A stretch of DNA of 64,000 bases from Gemmatimonadota bacterium (GTDB lineage Bacteria; Gemmatimonadota; Gemmatimonadetes; Longimicrobiales; Gaopeijiaceae): positions 1 to 64,000 of the forward strand of contig JAAXGM010000013.1 in NCBI GenBank assembly GCA_012267435.1. Reading direction: 5' to 3'. Position 1 is the stretch's first letter; the number at the start of each line of letters is the position of its first letter. The notes under the pieces were generated by a model. It ran no database searches. It was not told the origin of the DNA and worked only from the letters and a program-made list of their open reading frames with translations. Of the stretch, positions 1 to 7,974 are shown in pieces. The position numbers and the translations under genes were made by a program.

Positions 1-564
1 AGAAGGGGGTGGCGGAGTAGGGGGTCAGGTTTCCCCAGCGGGGGATCCGGAGGAGGATGCTATTCGAAGGTTGTCCGCCACATCAGGGGCGAAATGGCGA
101 ACAAGCCGCTCGCCCGCGCCGTGGGAGTAGAAATCCCCGATTCCGCCGGATCTGGCTTGGCGGATACTGAGGGAGAAGGGGGGGATGAGGAGGGGGGCCG
201 GAGCGATTGCGCTGGACACCTTCGTGATCGCGGTGCGGACGCCTGATCTGGAGATCCTGATATGATCTGCCGAAACCTCCGATGGCACCCACGGAATCGG
301 TGGCCGGCATCGTTGAAATACGCAAGGTGCACGGCACCGCGGGTCTGCTCAACCGGTTGCCGAGGAGCGAAGGACCCGCGCGCCAACCACCGGGAGGAGG
401 ACCCACATGGTCTTGGCCGAGCCGGGATAGATTGCCCCCCGCCCTCCGCTCAGCTCATACGCGTCACGCCGCCCGTTTCATGCCGGGCCAACGATAAACG
501 GCTTCGCGCACGCACATCATCACGACACTCGATCCCACATCACCAAGACACGCGATTAGAGAGT
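1..564. other. No supported gene; upstream region of the ATPase-PRTase gene
   Basis: I see no recognisable gene here. Minus-strand ORFs are short and rich in R, P and S, as expected of chance frames in GC-rich DNA. The plus-strand frame leading into the next gene is open from an ATG at 262 with a GGAG eight bases upstream, but residues 1-101 of that extension are Arg/Pro/Cys/His-rich and do not resemble the protein that follows. I therefore treat 262-564 as untranslated leader. No clear -35/-10 pair was found. Confidence 0.4.
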
Positions 565-3500
565 ATGGCCAGTCAGCCCGAAATCAGTTCCCAGTATACG
601 GCATCCCAAGAGATTGATCGACTCCTTGACTCAGAACAACGGCCCAGAGATAGACTTGGCAATCTGTGTCGGGCGATGCTTGCGCACCAGGGCGCTGATG
701 TCAGTAACATCAGCAATTCCGACGCCGTATCGCACGTTCTTTCCTCTCGTTCCTCTGGTCGTGACCAGCGCTTCTTCGCCGCCGTCTTCCTGCGCCTTTT
801 GTCCGTTCTCCCCAACGAAATCCACGATCTTGACATCGGGAAACATGTAGGTGTCACCAAACTGCTGGCCAAGCTCCCTCAGGTCTCAAAGGCGCTTAGC
901 GTCGACAGGAATTCCCAAGGGTATGAGCGCCTTCGCGCCTTGGAGATGGCCGCTGACAGGGCAGATCAATATCTCCGTGAAGCGCTAACGGTTCCCACCT
1001 CCCTCGCAGCTTTTGACCAGGTTTATCACCGCGTCATGCGCCTTTACCGGAACCCCTTGGTTCGCGCTATCAGCGGACCGTTTCTACCCGATTTCTTGTC
1101 GAAGTCTGCTGTAAGTGCCATTCTCACCACTGTCCAGAAATACGTTGCCGCCCCACCGCGTGATACAATGGCCACATACACCGATGCCGAGGCAACCCTC
1201 GAAGCTGTATTGGCCGAATGCATCCGTTACGATACACGCTTCGTGACACATTTTTACCAACCGTTTTTCCGAGCACTTCTGCACCGCCTGACGACCGATT
1301 ACAAGTCTAATCCCGCCAATTTGCCAGGCTGCCTATCCTTAACGAGCCTCGGTAAAAGATATCCATTCTCCGTCTCCGACGCCCAGTTGCGAGTCGCTTT
1401 CGCCGTCGAGAATCAGGGTCAAGGCATCGCATTCGACGTCGAGTTGACGCTTGATCCAGATCATTACTTGTCATTCGCCTCCCCGTCCCAGTTTTTCGAG
1501 CAAGTTCTTCCAGGAGAGCGCTTCGCGCCCATCGAGTTTCCTGCGATTGTTGACAGAGCAACCGATCAGCCCGTACTTGTTGTCTATAAGCTCACGTGGA
1601 GAAACGGTAATGGGTCCGCGAGAACTATCGAAGATTTTCTCGAACTTCCAACTCAACCAAGCGACATACCTTGGGATGAACTAACATATACCGATCCCTA
1701 TAGTCTCGAACCAGTACGCACCGCCGACGATCTCATCGGACGATCCGAGCATACGAGACGATTGATTTCAAAACTACGAGCCCAAAGCGTCGGATCGTTT
1801 TGCATCTCTGGACAGCGACGAGTAGGGAAAACTTCCGTCGTATTCACGTTGGCCCATCTTCCGGTCCTCAAGGACATTACAATACTTTATCTAGAAACCG
1901 GAATGTTTATCGACCCCGACGCCCAAGAGACCATTAACCGCCTTGGCAACAAGATCTGTAGGATCCTCCTTGAACGGCGGCCGATGCTTGCCGGATTGAC
2001 CACGCCCAACTTCACCGGCGCTCTCGCGCCACTCGATGGCTTTCTCTCGACCGCATTCGTCCGCGACCCGGACCTGCGTCTGGTCGTCGTCCTTGACGAA
2101 TTCGACGCTCTTCCCCCCGAACTTTATCGACGGAATAAGATCAGTCATGCCTTCTTTCTGACTCTTCGATCCCTGAGCGCCCAGCAACCGCTCGGATTTA
2201 TCTTGGTCGGGGGCGAAAGGATGGCCGAAATACTGAGTACACAGGGCGAAGTTCTCAACAAGTTTCGTCGTCTTCAAATTGACTATCTAGACAGCCACTC
2301 TCACTGGGCCGATTTTGTGGCGTTAGTTCGTCGTCCCGTAGAGGCTTGGGCTCAGATCAACGATGACGCTATCACGAAACTCTATGAAGTGACCGCCGGC
2401 AATCCCTTTTTTACAAAGTTTGTCTGTGCGGAATTAGTCGAAGACATGAAACGGCGGCAGGACGCAGATGTAACGGCCGTCGAGATGGATCGTGCAATCA
2501 AGACAGCCGTCAACGAAGCCAGCATCAATAACTTTCAACATTTCTGGGATGATGGTGTAGTGGCGAGCACCGATGAGAGAATTGATCAAGAGCGAGCATT
2601 GCGACGGCGAGTCTTGGTTGCACTCGGTGAAGTCCTTCGATCTAACCGTTCTAGTACTACAGAAAACATCGCGGAGAAGGCCTCTCGATTCGGCCTTTCT
2701 GAAACTGAAGTTCAGCGAATGCTTGGCGAATTCGAGAAAAGAATGGTCTTGGTTCAAGCAGACGGGCAGTATTCCTGTAAAGTGGGGCTCTTCGAGCGGT
2801 GGCTGGTCGACCAGGGCGTGAGTGAACTGGATCTATCGTTAGTGGAGGAGGAACACTTGCGGAGAATAAAGGAGGCTGAAGAGCGTAAGCGCATAAAGAT
2901 CGGAGAGATCAGTACTCTCGTGAATAGATGGGAAAACTATCGTGGAAGGCAAATCACCGACGGCGACTTGAAATCGTGGCTAGATCAATTTGCCAACATC
3001 GACGAACAAAGAATGATGTTTGAATTGCTCAAAAAGCTTCGGTTTTATTCTGGCGGTCTGATTCGAGAGAAATTGAGAAACGGTCACGGATTCGTTCGTC
3101 GTGAACTCGCTGGACGTGGTGTGGTTCGTCGTGCAGCTGGGGAGGGTGCAAGGAAAGTCACTGACAATATTTTGATTAGCTACTACGGCGGAGAGGAGAG
3201 ACGAGGACCGACCTACGCCAAGATCTATGCCGATGAGAATAAGATTTATCGTTCCCGCATCGCCGCCCCGGAGCGCCTTACCGAGAGGCTGGCAGAGTTG
3301 ATAGACGTTGCAGGTATTGTATTTGTCGACGACTTCATTGGCACAGGCCGAACGGCGGTGAGAACGCTGAAAGACTCCTTGTCGCCGATGGCAGAACTCC
3401 TCAAGCAACGTGAGGTCGATGTATTTCTGATTTCGGTTTCCGGTTTTGCGCGGGCAGCGAGGAAAATCAAGCGCGCGCTTTCCAGTGTGATTCACAGTTT

Positions 3501-3765
3501 TGAAGTGTCGATCGCAGATCCACTGGACGACACCGACAAGTGTTTTGCCGATAAATCGGCGATTCTGCCGGATCCGGCAAAGCGAGCGCGAGCCAAGGAA
3601 ATCGCAGAGAAGTATGGCAAGAGAATCGTCAAGAGGAGTCCCTTGGGTTTTGGCAACTGTCAAGCGCTTATTGTATTTGAAAACACGTGTCCAAACAACA
3701 GCTTGCCGATACTTTGGGGCCTGGGAGCGGACAACAGCTGGCGGCCCTTGTTCTCTAGGCCGTAA
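565..3765 (+). CDS. STAND/AAA-type ATPase fused to a phosphoribosyltransferase domain (putative defence or signalling protein)
   Basis: This is a 1,066-residue protein starting at ATG 565; the longer frame from 262 has an uncharacteristic N-terminus. Residues 1-255 are a mostly helical region with no recognised domain. Residues about 258-366 look like a beta-sandwich of CARDB/Ig type (LRVAFAVENQGQG). An AAA_16/STAND-like ATPase follows, with LIGRSEHT, Walker A GQRRVGKTS (K422) and Walker B VVVLDEFDAL (D511, E512). After a helical linker, the C-terminal 200 residues hold a type I phosphoribosyltransferase signature, VFVDDFIGTGRT (922-930), and end in CPNNSLPILWG, a tail I associate with conflict-linked PRTase-like proteins. 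No signal peptide is seen, so it is probably cytosolic. It stands alone without a co-oriented partner. Base composition is visibly AT-richer than its surroundings, which suggests transfer. Sensing by the N-terminus, ATP-driven switching and a PRPP- or nucleotide-linked effector are inferences from architecture only. Confidence 0.8.
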   Translation: MASQPEISSQYTASQEIDRLLDSEQRPRDRLGNLCRAMLAHQGADVSNISNSDAVSHVLSSRSSGRDQRFFAAVFLRLLSVLPNEIHDLDIGKHVGVTKLLAKLPQVSKALSVDRNSQGYERLRALEMAADRADQYLREALTVPTSLAAFDQVYHRVMRLYRNPLVRAISGPFLPDFLSKSAVSAILTTVQKYVAAPPRDTMATYTDAEATLEAVLAECIRYDTRFVTHFYQPFFRALLHRLTTDYKSNPANLPGCLSLTSLGKRYPFSVSDAQLRVAFAVENQGQGIAFDVELTLDPDHYLSFASPSQFFEQVLPGERFAPIEFPAIVDRATDQPVLVVYKLTWRNGNGSARTIEDFLELPTQPSDIPWDELTYTDPYSLEPVRTADDLIGRSEHTRRLISKLRAQSVGSFCISGQRRVGKTSVVFTLAHLPVLKDITILYLETGMFIDPDAQETINRLGNKICRILLERRPMLAGLTTPNFTGALAPLDGFLSTAFVRDPDLRLVVVLDEFDALPPELYRRNKISHAFFLTLRSLSAQQPLGFILVGGERMAEILSTQGEVLNKFRRLQIDYLDSHSHWADFVALVRRPVEAWAQINDDAITKLYEVTAGNPFFTKFVCAELVEDMKRRQDADVTAVEMDRAIKTAVNEASINNFQHFWDDGVVASTDERIDQERALRRRVLVALGEVLRSNRSSTTENIAEKASRFGLSETEVQRMLGEFEKRMVLVQADGQYSCKVGLFERWLVDQGVSELDLSLVEEEHLRRIKEAEERKRIKIGEISTLVNRWENYRGRQITDGDLKSWLDQFANIDEQRMMFELLKKLRFYSGGLIREKLRNGHGFVRRELAGRGVVRRAAGEGARKVTDNILISYYGGEERRGPTYAKIYADENKIYRSRIAAPERLTERLAELIDVAGIVFVDDFIGTGRTAVRTLKDSLSPMAELLKQREVDVFLISVSGFARAARKIKRALSSVIHSFEVSIADPLDDTDKCFADKSAILPDPAKRARAKEIAEKYGKRIVKRSPLGFGNCQALIVFENTCPNNSLPILWGLGADNSWRPLFSRP

Positions 3766-4059
3766 CAGGCCGGAGAGAGGAGGGGAACTTCGGTGCCGTC
3801 GAGCAAGGAAGTTTTGTTGCAACTGTGGTCACGGACAACCTCTGGCCCCCACTGTTTTGCCGATGACTCCACTTGTCGTGACGACCTCAGCTGTACGGAC
3901 AATATAGAGATCCACTTCGGATCGGACATGTGCTCGATCATTTCGTCGGCGCTTGCGCGGGGGCAAAGGGTCCGCTGCGAGAAACTGCGGGTACAAAGCC
4001 GCGACGACGACTCAGCACTCGCTCAGGGTCACCTCGCGAATCCAGCGTTAGAGGCCGTC
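3766..4059. other. No supported gene
   Basis: This is the stretch after the ATPase-PRTase gene. Short ORFs on both strands lack recognisable sequence. The right-hand end probably contains the frameshifted tail of the minus-strand regulator remnant that begins near 4390. Confidence 0.3.
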
Positions 4060-4388
4060 GGCGTCCATCGTGTTGAAGCCCGTCCATCCTGGTCACCAGT
4101 TGTATTGCATCCAGCTCCACAAGGCCAGCCGACCGCGTGCGCACGGAACGCGTGAAGCGACCGATCTGTTCCGCAATCTCAAGGGTGCCACTCCCCTTAC
4201 CATCCTAGAGCACATCCAGGATCGTTCGGTCCTTTGGGTCGACCCTCTGCGGCCGAACCTGTTCCGTGCGCAGAGTGTGCCGCAACCGAACCCCGATCTC
4301 CTCCCAAACCGGCGCGGGTAACCCGTTGTCCCGGCATTCCGCGATCATCCTTTGCGCTCCACTTCCCCACTGGAACGAACGACTCGGA
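4060..4388 (-). pseudogene. Remnant 1 of an AlbA_2/HATPase_4-type ATP-binding regulator (C-terminal part)
   Basis: I found this by translating the minus strand; it is not in the ORF track. Reading down from about 4388 gives WGSGAQRMIAECRDNGLPAP, then a stretch ending RTILDVL, an in-frame TAG at 4207-4205, and on the same frame GSGTLEIAEQIGRFTRSVRT followed by AGLVELDAIQLV before the similarity fades. The order GSGxxRM helix, DxAIL linker and winged helix matches the C-terminus of RecG-like regulators with AlbA_2 and HATPase_4 domains. The N-terminal two thirds are missing, the internal stop is real as given, and the 3' end seems shifted. It abuts the Big2 fragment without a gap, so both are probably debris of rearrangements. 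Confidence 0.6.
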
Positions 4389-4390
4389 AG

Positions 4391-4741
4391 CTAGTCGGAA
4401 GTCCAGCGCACCGCCGTCCCGTTGTTCCGAGCCGTCACCAAGCCGACCGAATCCACCGCCGCCACGCCGGGCTGATCCACGGACCACGCGACGGGGACCG
4501 TCAGGGCTTGCCCGTATTGGTCGGTCACGCGGGCCGTCAGGCGGAGCGTGTCCCCGACGGCAGAGAGGGTCGCCGTCAACGGGCCGACGGTGACGGCCAC
4601 CGGACGCGGGTTGGCCTCCCATTGGCCGGGAGGCGGCAGGGGATCGGGTTCGACGGCGACGTTTCCGGCGTCGCATCCCGCCGCCAGCGCAAGCAGCAGG
4701 TACCAGACGGGGAACTTCCGTCGTCTCGCCCCGACGTTCAC
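4391..4741 (-). pseudogene. Truncated Big2 (bacterial Ig-like) lipoprotein
   Basis: This is a 116-residue frame from GTG 4741 with a lipoprotein signal (lipobox LALAAGC), then one Big2-like unit: TVGPLTATLSAVGDTLRLTA and AAVDSVGLVTARNNGTAV. The same wording recurs in the three Big2 units of the large lipoprotein at 20222-24541 (ALGDTIRLAA, GLVTAVGNGSAVV). Here the frame ends in TSD just where the repeat should continue with VVTA. It therefore looks like the 5' end of a similar LRR/Big2 surface protein cut off by rearrangement. The first base of its GTG start overlaps the TGA of a possible 18-codon leader. Confidence 0.6.
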
Positions 4742-4794
4742 GGTCTACCGCCGATCACCCGGGTCTCGACAAGTGTCTTCCGGTTGATTGCCAT
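4738..4794 (-). CDS. Possible 18-residue leader peptide before the truncated lipoprotein
   Basis: ATG 4794 opens a frame of 18 codons (MAINRKTLVETR...) ending in TGA at 4740-4738, which overlaps the GTG start of the lipoprotein fragment in a GTGA arrangement. An AGGAAAGGGA stretch lies about seven bases upstream. The overlap suggests translational coupling, but a chance frame of this length is quite possible and no family is recognised. Confidence 0.25.
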   Translation of the reverse strand: MAINRKTLVETRVIGGRP

Positions 4795-4926
4795 GTCGTG
4801 TCCCTTTCCTGATGGGCGGTACCCTGAAGGTGGGTGGGAGTCGACGATCCCAACAAATCCGTTGCCAACGGATCCGTTGTGGATGCCCCTGCGCCGCGCT
4901 AATCGAATGCGGGACCGACGAGGAGT

Positions 4927-5215
4927 TCATCGTTCGGGGGCAACGTCGGGCTCGCCAGCAGATTCGCCCAGCACCCTCCAGTAGCCGCCCTTGTCGGGAC
5001 CTACTCGCTCGATCTTCCCGGCCGCGCGCAACTTGTCCAGCCGATACCGGACGATGGATCGCGTGGTGCCGAGCGTGGCGGCGATTTCGCGTCGGCCGCA
5101 GCTTCTCGACGGTCAGCGCAGGCGGCAGCCGGCCGGAGTTCATGACTTCCAGGCGATCCGCGAAGAGCATGACCTGAACGCGCCAGATGGAACCGGTGAG
5201 GAACTGCTGCGTCAC
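4927..5215 (-). pseudogene. Remnant 2 of an AlbA_2/HATPase_4-type regulator, internally deleted and frameshifted
   Basis: From GTG 5215 the frame gives RVQVMLFADRLEVMNSGRLP and PALTVEKLR, the typical HATPase_4 segment of AlbA_2/RecG-like regulators. After that the similarity jumps to another minus frame, which reads EIAATLGTTRSIVRYRLDKL followed by RAAGKIERVGPDKGGYWRVL, the C-terminal winged helix, ending at TGA 4929-4927. The whole central part, including the GSGxxRM helix present in remnant 1, is missing. Both remnants retain a winged helix, so they are two separate copies rather than halves of one gene. The GTG overlaps the stop of the DUF1016 frame by four bases. Confidence 0.6.
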
Positions 5216-6363
5216 CCATCCCCCCTACCTCCCCACCCCTCAATCTCCCGCCGAACTCTCGCCACCTGATCGGCAAGCTCGTCTCTCGACGGCAGATACA
5301 GCTGGTACTTCGACGCGTAGATGTTGGCGTCCTCGGGGAGCGTCAGCTCAACCACGGCGTCGTTTGTCCGGTCGCAGAGCAGGATCCCGACGGTCGGCAG
5401 CTCGTCATCGGTCTTCACGTAGCGGTCGAAGTAGTTCACGTTACATCTGCATCTGGCCGAGATCCTGATGGGTCAGCTTCCCGGTCTTGAGGTCGATCAG
5501 CACGTAGCAGCGCAGCAGGCGGTTGTAGAATACGAGATCGACGAAGAAGTGACTGTCATCGAAGCTGAAGCGCTTCTGGCGCGCCTCGAACAGGAAGCCC
5601 TTGCCAAGCTCCAGCAGGAACTGTTGGAGCCGGTCGATGATGGCGATCTCCAGGTCGCTCTCGGAATACGCAGGCGTCTCCTCCAGACCGAGGAACTCCA
5701 GCACCACCGGATCCTTGATCAGGTCCGACGCCTTTTCGACCACCTGTCCCTCGCGGGCGAGGCGGCGAACCTCGTGCTTGTCGCGACTGAGCGCGAGCCG
5801 CTCGTACAGGGAGCTGTCCAGCTGCCGTTTGAGTTCGCGGACGCTCCAGCCGTTGTCCGCGGCCTCGATCTCGTAGAAACGGCGGGCTTCGGGGTCGGTT
5901 ACCGACAGCAGGGTGACGTAGTGGGACCAGCCGAGCGGGAACCGCTGCAGAAGGAGGACGGGCACTGAAGCCCCAGACTCCTCGCCATGCGAAACGGGCA
6001 ATTCGGAAAACAGTGTCTGCCGAATCTTCTCGGTGACGGAAACGGAAAACGCCGTCCGCCGCTTCTCGAACTCCGGCACGACCTCCTTGAACTCCACGTA
6101 GAAACGCCGGAACTGCCTCAGGTATCGCACGGAGAACCCCCGTCCGATCCTCTCCTGCAGCGCCGCCGAGAGCTTCCTGAGCGCCTGCGCGCCGTACTCG
6201 GCCCGGTCTGCGCCCCTCTGCTCGTACTCCACGATGTACCATCCGAACAGCCAATCCGCACGACCAGCGAGCGATCCACGGCGCGGGCAGCCGAACGCCG
6301 CGTCTCCTCATGCGTGTGCCGACACAACTCGACGAGGCGTTCGAAATCGAATGGCTGGCTCAC
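5212..6363 (-). pseudogene. DUF1016 (YhcG-like, PD-(D/E)XK) nuclease broken by two one-base frameshifts
   Basis: Three adjacent minus frames together spell one DUF1016 protein of about 380 residues. Frame 1 (GTG 6363) gives the N-terminus MSQPFDFERLVELCRHTHEE. Near 6262, CGGATTGGCTGTTC replaces the expected CGGAATTGGCTGTTC (one A lost), and the sequence resumes as NWLFGWYIVEYEQ in frame 2. Frame 2 carries the nuclease core, with SDLEIAIIDRLQQFLLELG, FVDLVFYNRLLRCYVLIDLK and HQDLGQMQM. Near 5443, ATGTAACGTGAAC has one extra A, giving a stop. Frame 3 resumes with NYFDRYVKTDDELPT and ELTLPEDANIYASKYQLYLP. DUF1016 proteins are PD-(D/E)XK-superfamily nucleases often found near restriction or defence genes. 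All catalytic segments survive, so the lesions are recent or are assembly errors. Confidence 0.8.
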
Positions 6364-6818
6364 GCCGGCAGCCCCATCCGCCTAAGGTGGAACTCGACTC
6401 TGGCGGGATCGCGTGCCATGACCCGCTGCAGATTCTCCGGCCTGGGTTTTCGCTCCACTATCGCGAGCGAGTCACGAGATCCCGCAGGTTGCGGTCCTGC
6501 TCGCCGATCCGGCTGTAAGAGGAGCAGGAGATGCCTGTCGTCCTTTCGATCCAATCCGGACTCCGGCCAGGGGGCTCGCTTGGCGGCAGAGGGGCATCGT
6601 GCGAGGCTGTGAGCCCGGTGCCGCCGGTAAGTATCGGATCGCTGGCTGGGCGAATACATGGCGGAATGAGACGGATTGCTCAGGCCGTCGAAATCAGGCT
6701 GTTGCTTTGCCGCGGCGAGGGACCCTGGAGCGGCCCAACTCGGGTGGACGACCTCTTTCAGCGGTCGGAATCAGGACGCTTCCGCCTAGTTTCGTGGAGA
6801 GCAGCCTTCCCCGTCGGC
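6364..6818. other. Degraded stretch; trace of a C-terminal peptide on the minus strand
   Basis: There is no intact gene. A minus frame ending at TAG near 6472 reads SYSRIGEQDRNLRDLVTRSR, which looks like a genuine protein C-terminus, possibly from a restriction-associated gene once located before DUF1016, but I cannot name it. A 99-codon minus ORF (6360-6659) whose stop overlaps the DUF1016 GTG has low-complexity composition and is probably chance. Confidence 0.3.
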
Positions 6819-6898
6819 TCCACTGCGGTTCCCGGAACGATCCGCAGCGAATGGGGAATGGTCGAAGGCGGGACGATCCGGGCGTGCCATTGGATCAA
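6819..6898 (+). repeat. Direct repeat A, copy 1 (about 80 bp)
   Basis: This begins CCACTGCGGTTCCCGGAACG and ends GCCATTGGATCAAG. The same block recurs at 7526-7603 with only scattered differences. In both places it is followed by an Rpn-like C-terminal domain relic, so it marks the 5' part of a tandemly duplicated unit of roughly 700 bp spacing. Confidence 0.7.
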
Positions 6899-6918
6899 GC
6901 AAACGGTGAACGTGGGAG

Positions 6919-7193
6919 GTGGTGGTGGGCAAGTTCGAGCGCAGTCTGGATGAGTTGTTCGACCGGGGAGCGCGGCAGGGCGCCCGGCAGGTTCTGGGCC
7001 AACTGGCGACCCGAAGATTCGGCGAGGAGACGGCCGGACGTTTGGTCCGGCTGCTGGAGGAGCTGTCCGAACCCGAAGACATCGACAGGGTGAGCGAGCG
7101 CTGCTGGATTGCGGCACCGGCGAGGAGTTCATCGAGCGGGTGCGGTCGACCTGGGCCAGCCAAGCGCGCCAGCGCGAGCACGAGATCATCTAA
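6919..7193 (+). pseudogene. Rpn-like C-terminal domain relic, copy 1
   Basis: The frame reads FERSLDELFDRGARQGARQV and LATRRFGEETAGRLVRLLEE. After RVSE it must shift frame to continue LLDCGTGEEFIERVR and end in ...REHEII. The pattern (helical GxxQG repeat, RRFG-ETA-RL-LL, a final CGTGEEFI-RVR) matches the C-terminal segment of Rpn/transposase_31-like PD-(D/E)XK nucleases, as seen in longer form at 9764-10249. The nuclease domain itself is absent, so this is a fragment. Confidence 0.55.
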
Positions 7194-7217
7194 CCGACGA
7201 CTAGCCGGGAGAAGGCC

Positions 7218-7490
7218 ATGTCTGAGATACCAGAGAGGATTCAGCGCAATCTGGACGAAATGATCCACACGGGGCAGATCCAGGGAATTCACGTGGGAGT
7301 CAGACAGGGGCGGCAGGAGGGGCAGGTAGCTGCTCCTGCGACGACAGATCGCCCGGAAGTTCGGCGACGAGACGGCGCGCCAGTTGTACGAACTTCTTGA
7401 TGACCTGAACAGCCTGGACGACATCGACTGGGTCACCGACGCGCTACTGACATGCGGAACCGGCGAAGAGTTCATCGAGTGGGTGCAATT
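7218..7490 (+). pseudogene. Rpn-like C-terminal domain relic, copy 2 (frameshifted)
   Basis: ATG 7218 has a good ribosome site (GGGAGAAGG) and opens MSEIPERIQRNLDEMIHTGQ, followed by a glycine/glutamine-rich helix. Around 7330 the reading must shift to continue LLLRRQIARKFGDETARQLY and ...WVTDALLTCGTGEEFIEWVQ. The family is as for copy 1, with clear divergence, so the copies are not all recent duplications. Confidence 0.5.
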
Positions 7491-7525
7491 CCGGGATGCG
7501 GACGCGCGCGCCCTCCCAGTCGACC

Positions 7526-7603
7526 CCACTGCGGTTCCCGGACCGGTCCGCAGCGAATGGGGAACGGTCAAAGGCAGGACCATCTGGGCATGCTACTGGA
7601 TCA
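7526..7603 (+). repeat. Direct repeat A, copy 2
   Basis: This begins CCACTGCGGTTCCCGGACCG and ends GCTACTGGATCAAG. It is near-identical to 6819-6898 and, like it, sits just upstream of an Rpn-like C-terminal relic. The shared AGCGCAGTCTGGATGAGTTG tract further on shows the duplication continues into the coding relic. Confidence 0.7.
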
Positions 7604-7620
7604 AGGAAAATCCGGAAACG

Positions 7621-7863
7621 ATGGCGGAGCTGGTGGACACGTTTCAGCGCAGTCTGGATGAGTTGTTCGACCGGGGAGCGCGGGAGGGCACCCGGCGGAT
7701 TCTGCGCCGGCTGGTAACCCGCAGATTCGGCGAGGAGACGGCAGGGCGTTTGTCCAGGCTGCTTAAGGAGCTGTCCGACCCTGAAGACATCGGCAAGGTG
7801 AGCGACGCGCTGCTGGAATGCGGCACCGGCGAGGAGTTCATCGAGCGGGTGCGGACGGCCTGA
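7621..7863 (+). CDS. Small protein: Rpn-like C-terminal domain only (copy 3, open frame)
   Basis: This is the one copy in the cluster with an uninterrupted frame: 80 residues from ATG 7621 to TGA, containing FQRSLDELFDRGAREGTRRI, RRFGEETAGRLSRLLKEL and ALLECGTGEEFIERVRTA. The frame is also open further upstream through repeat A to 7384, but only from a TTG inside copy 2. The N-terminal nuclease domain of the family is missing. It may be an untranslated relic or a free-standing C-terminal module; nothing nearby decides between them. Confidence 0.4.
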   Translation: MAELVDTFQRSLDELFDRGAREGTRRILRRLVTRRFGEETAGRLSRLLKELSDPEDIGKVSDALLECGTGEEFIERVRTA

Positions 7864-7974
7864 GTCGCTACGAACGCCCGCAGGCAAACAACTCCGCTCC
7901 GCTGTTGTGGCCCGGACCCCTGCGCCTTACCATTGGCAGCTTCCCAGGTCTCCCGAGCACGCGGAGTCGTCGCA

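Noticed and set aside
262-564. N-terminal extension of the ATPase-PRTase gene from ATG 262
   Set aside because: It has a ribosome-like site, but the 101 residues are Arg/Pro/Cys/His-rich and look non-coding; ATG 565 begins plausible protein.
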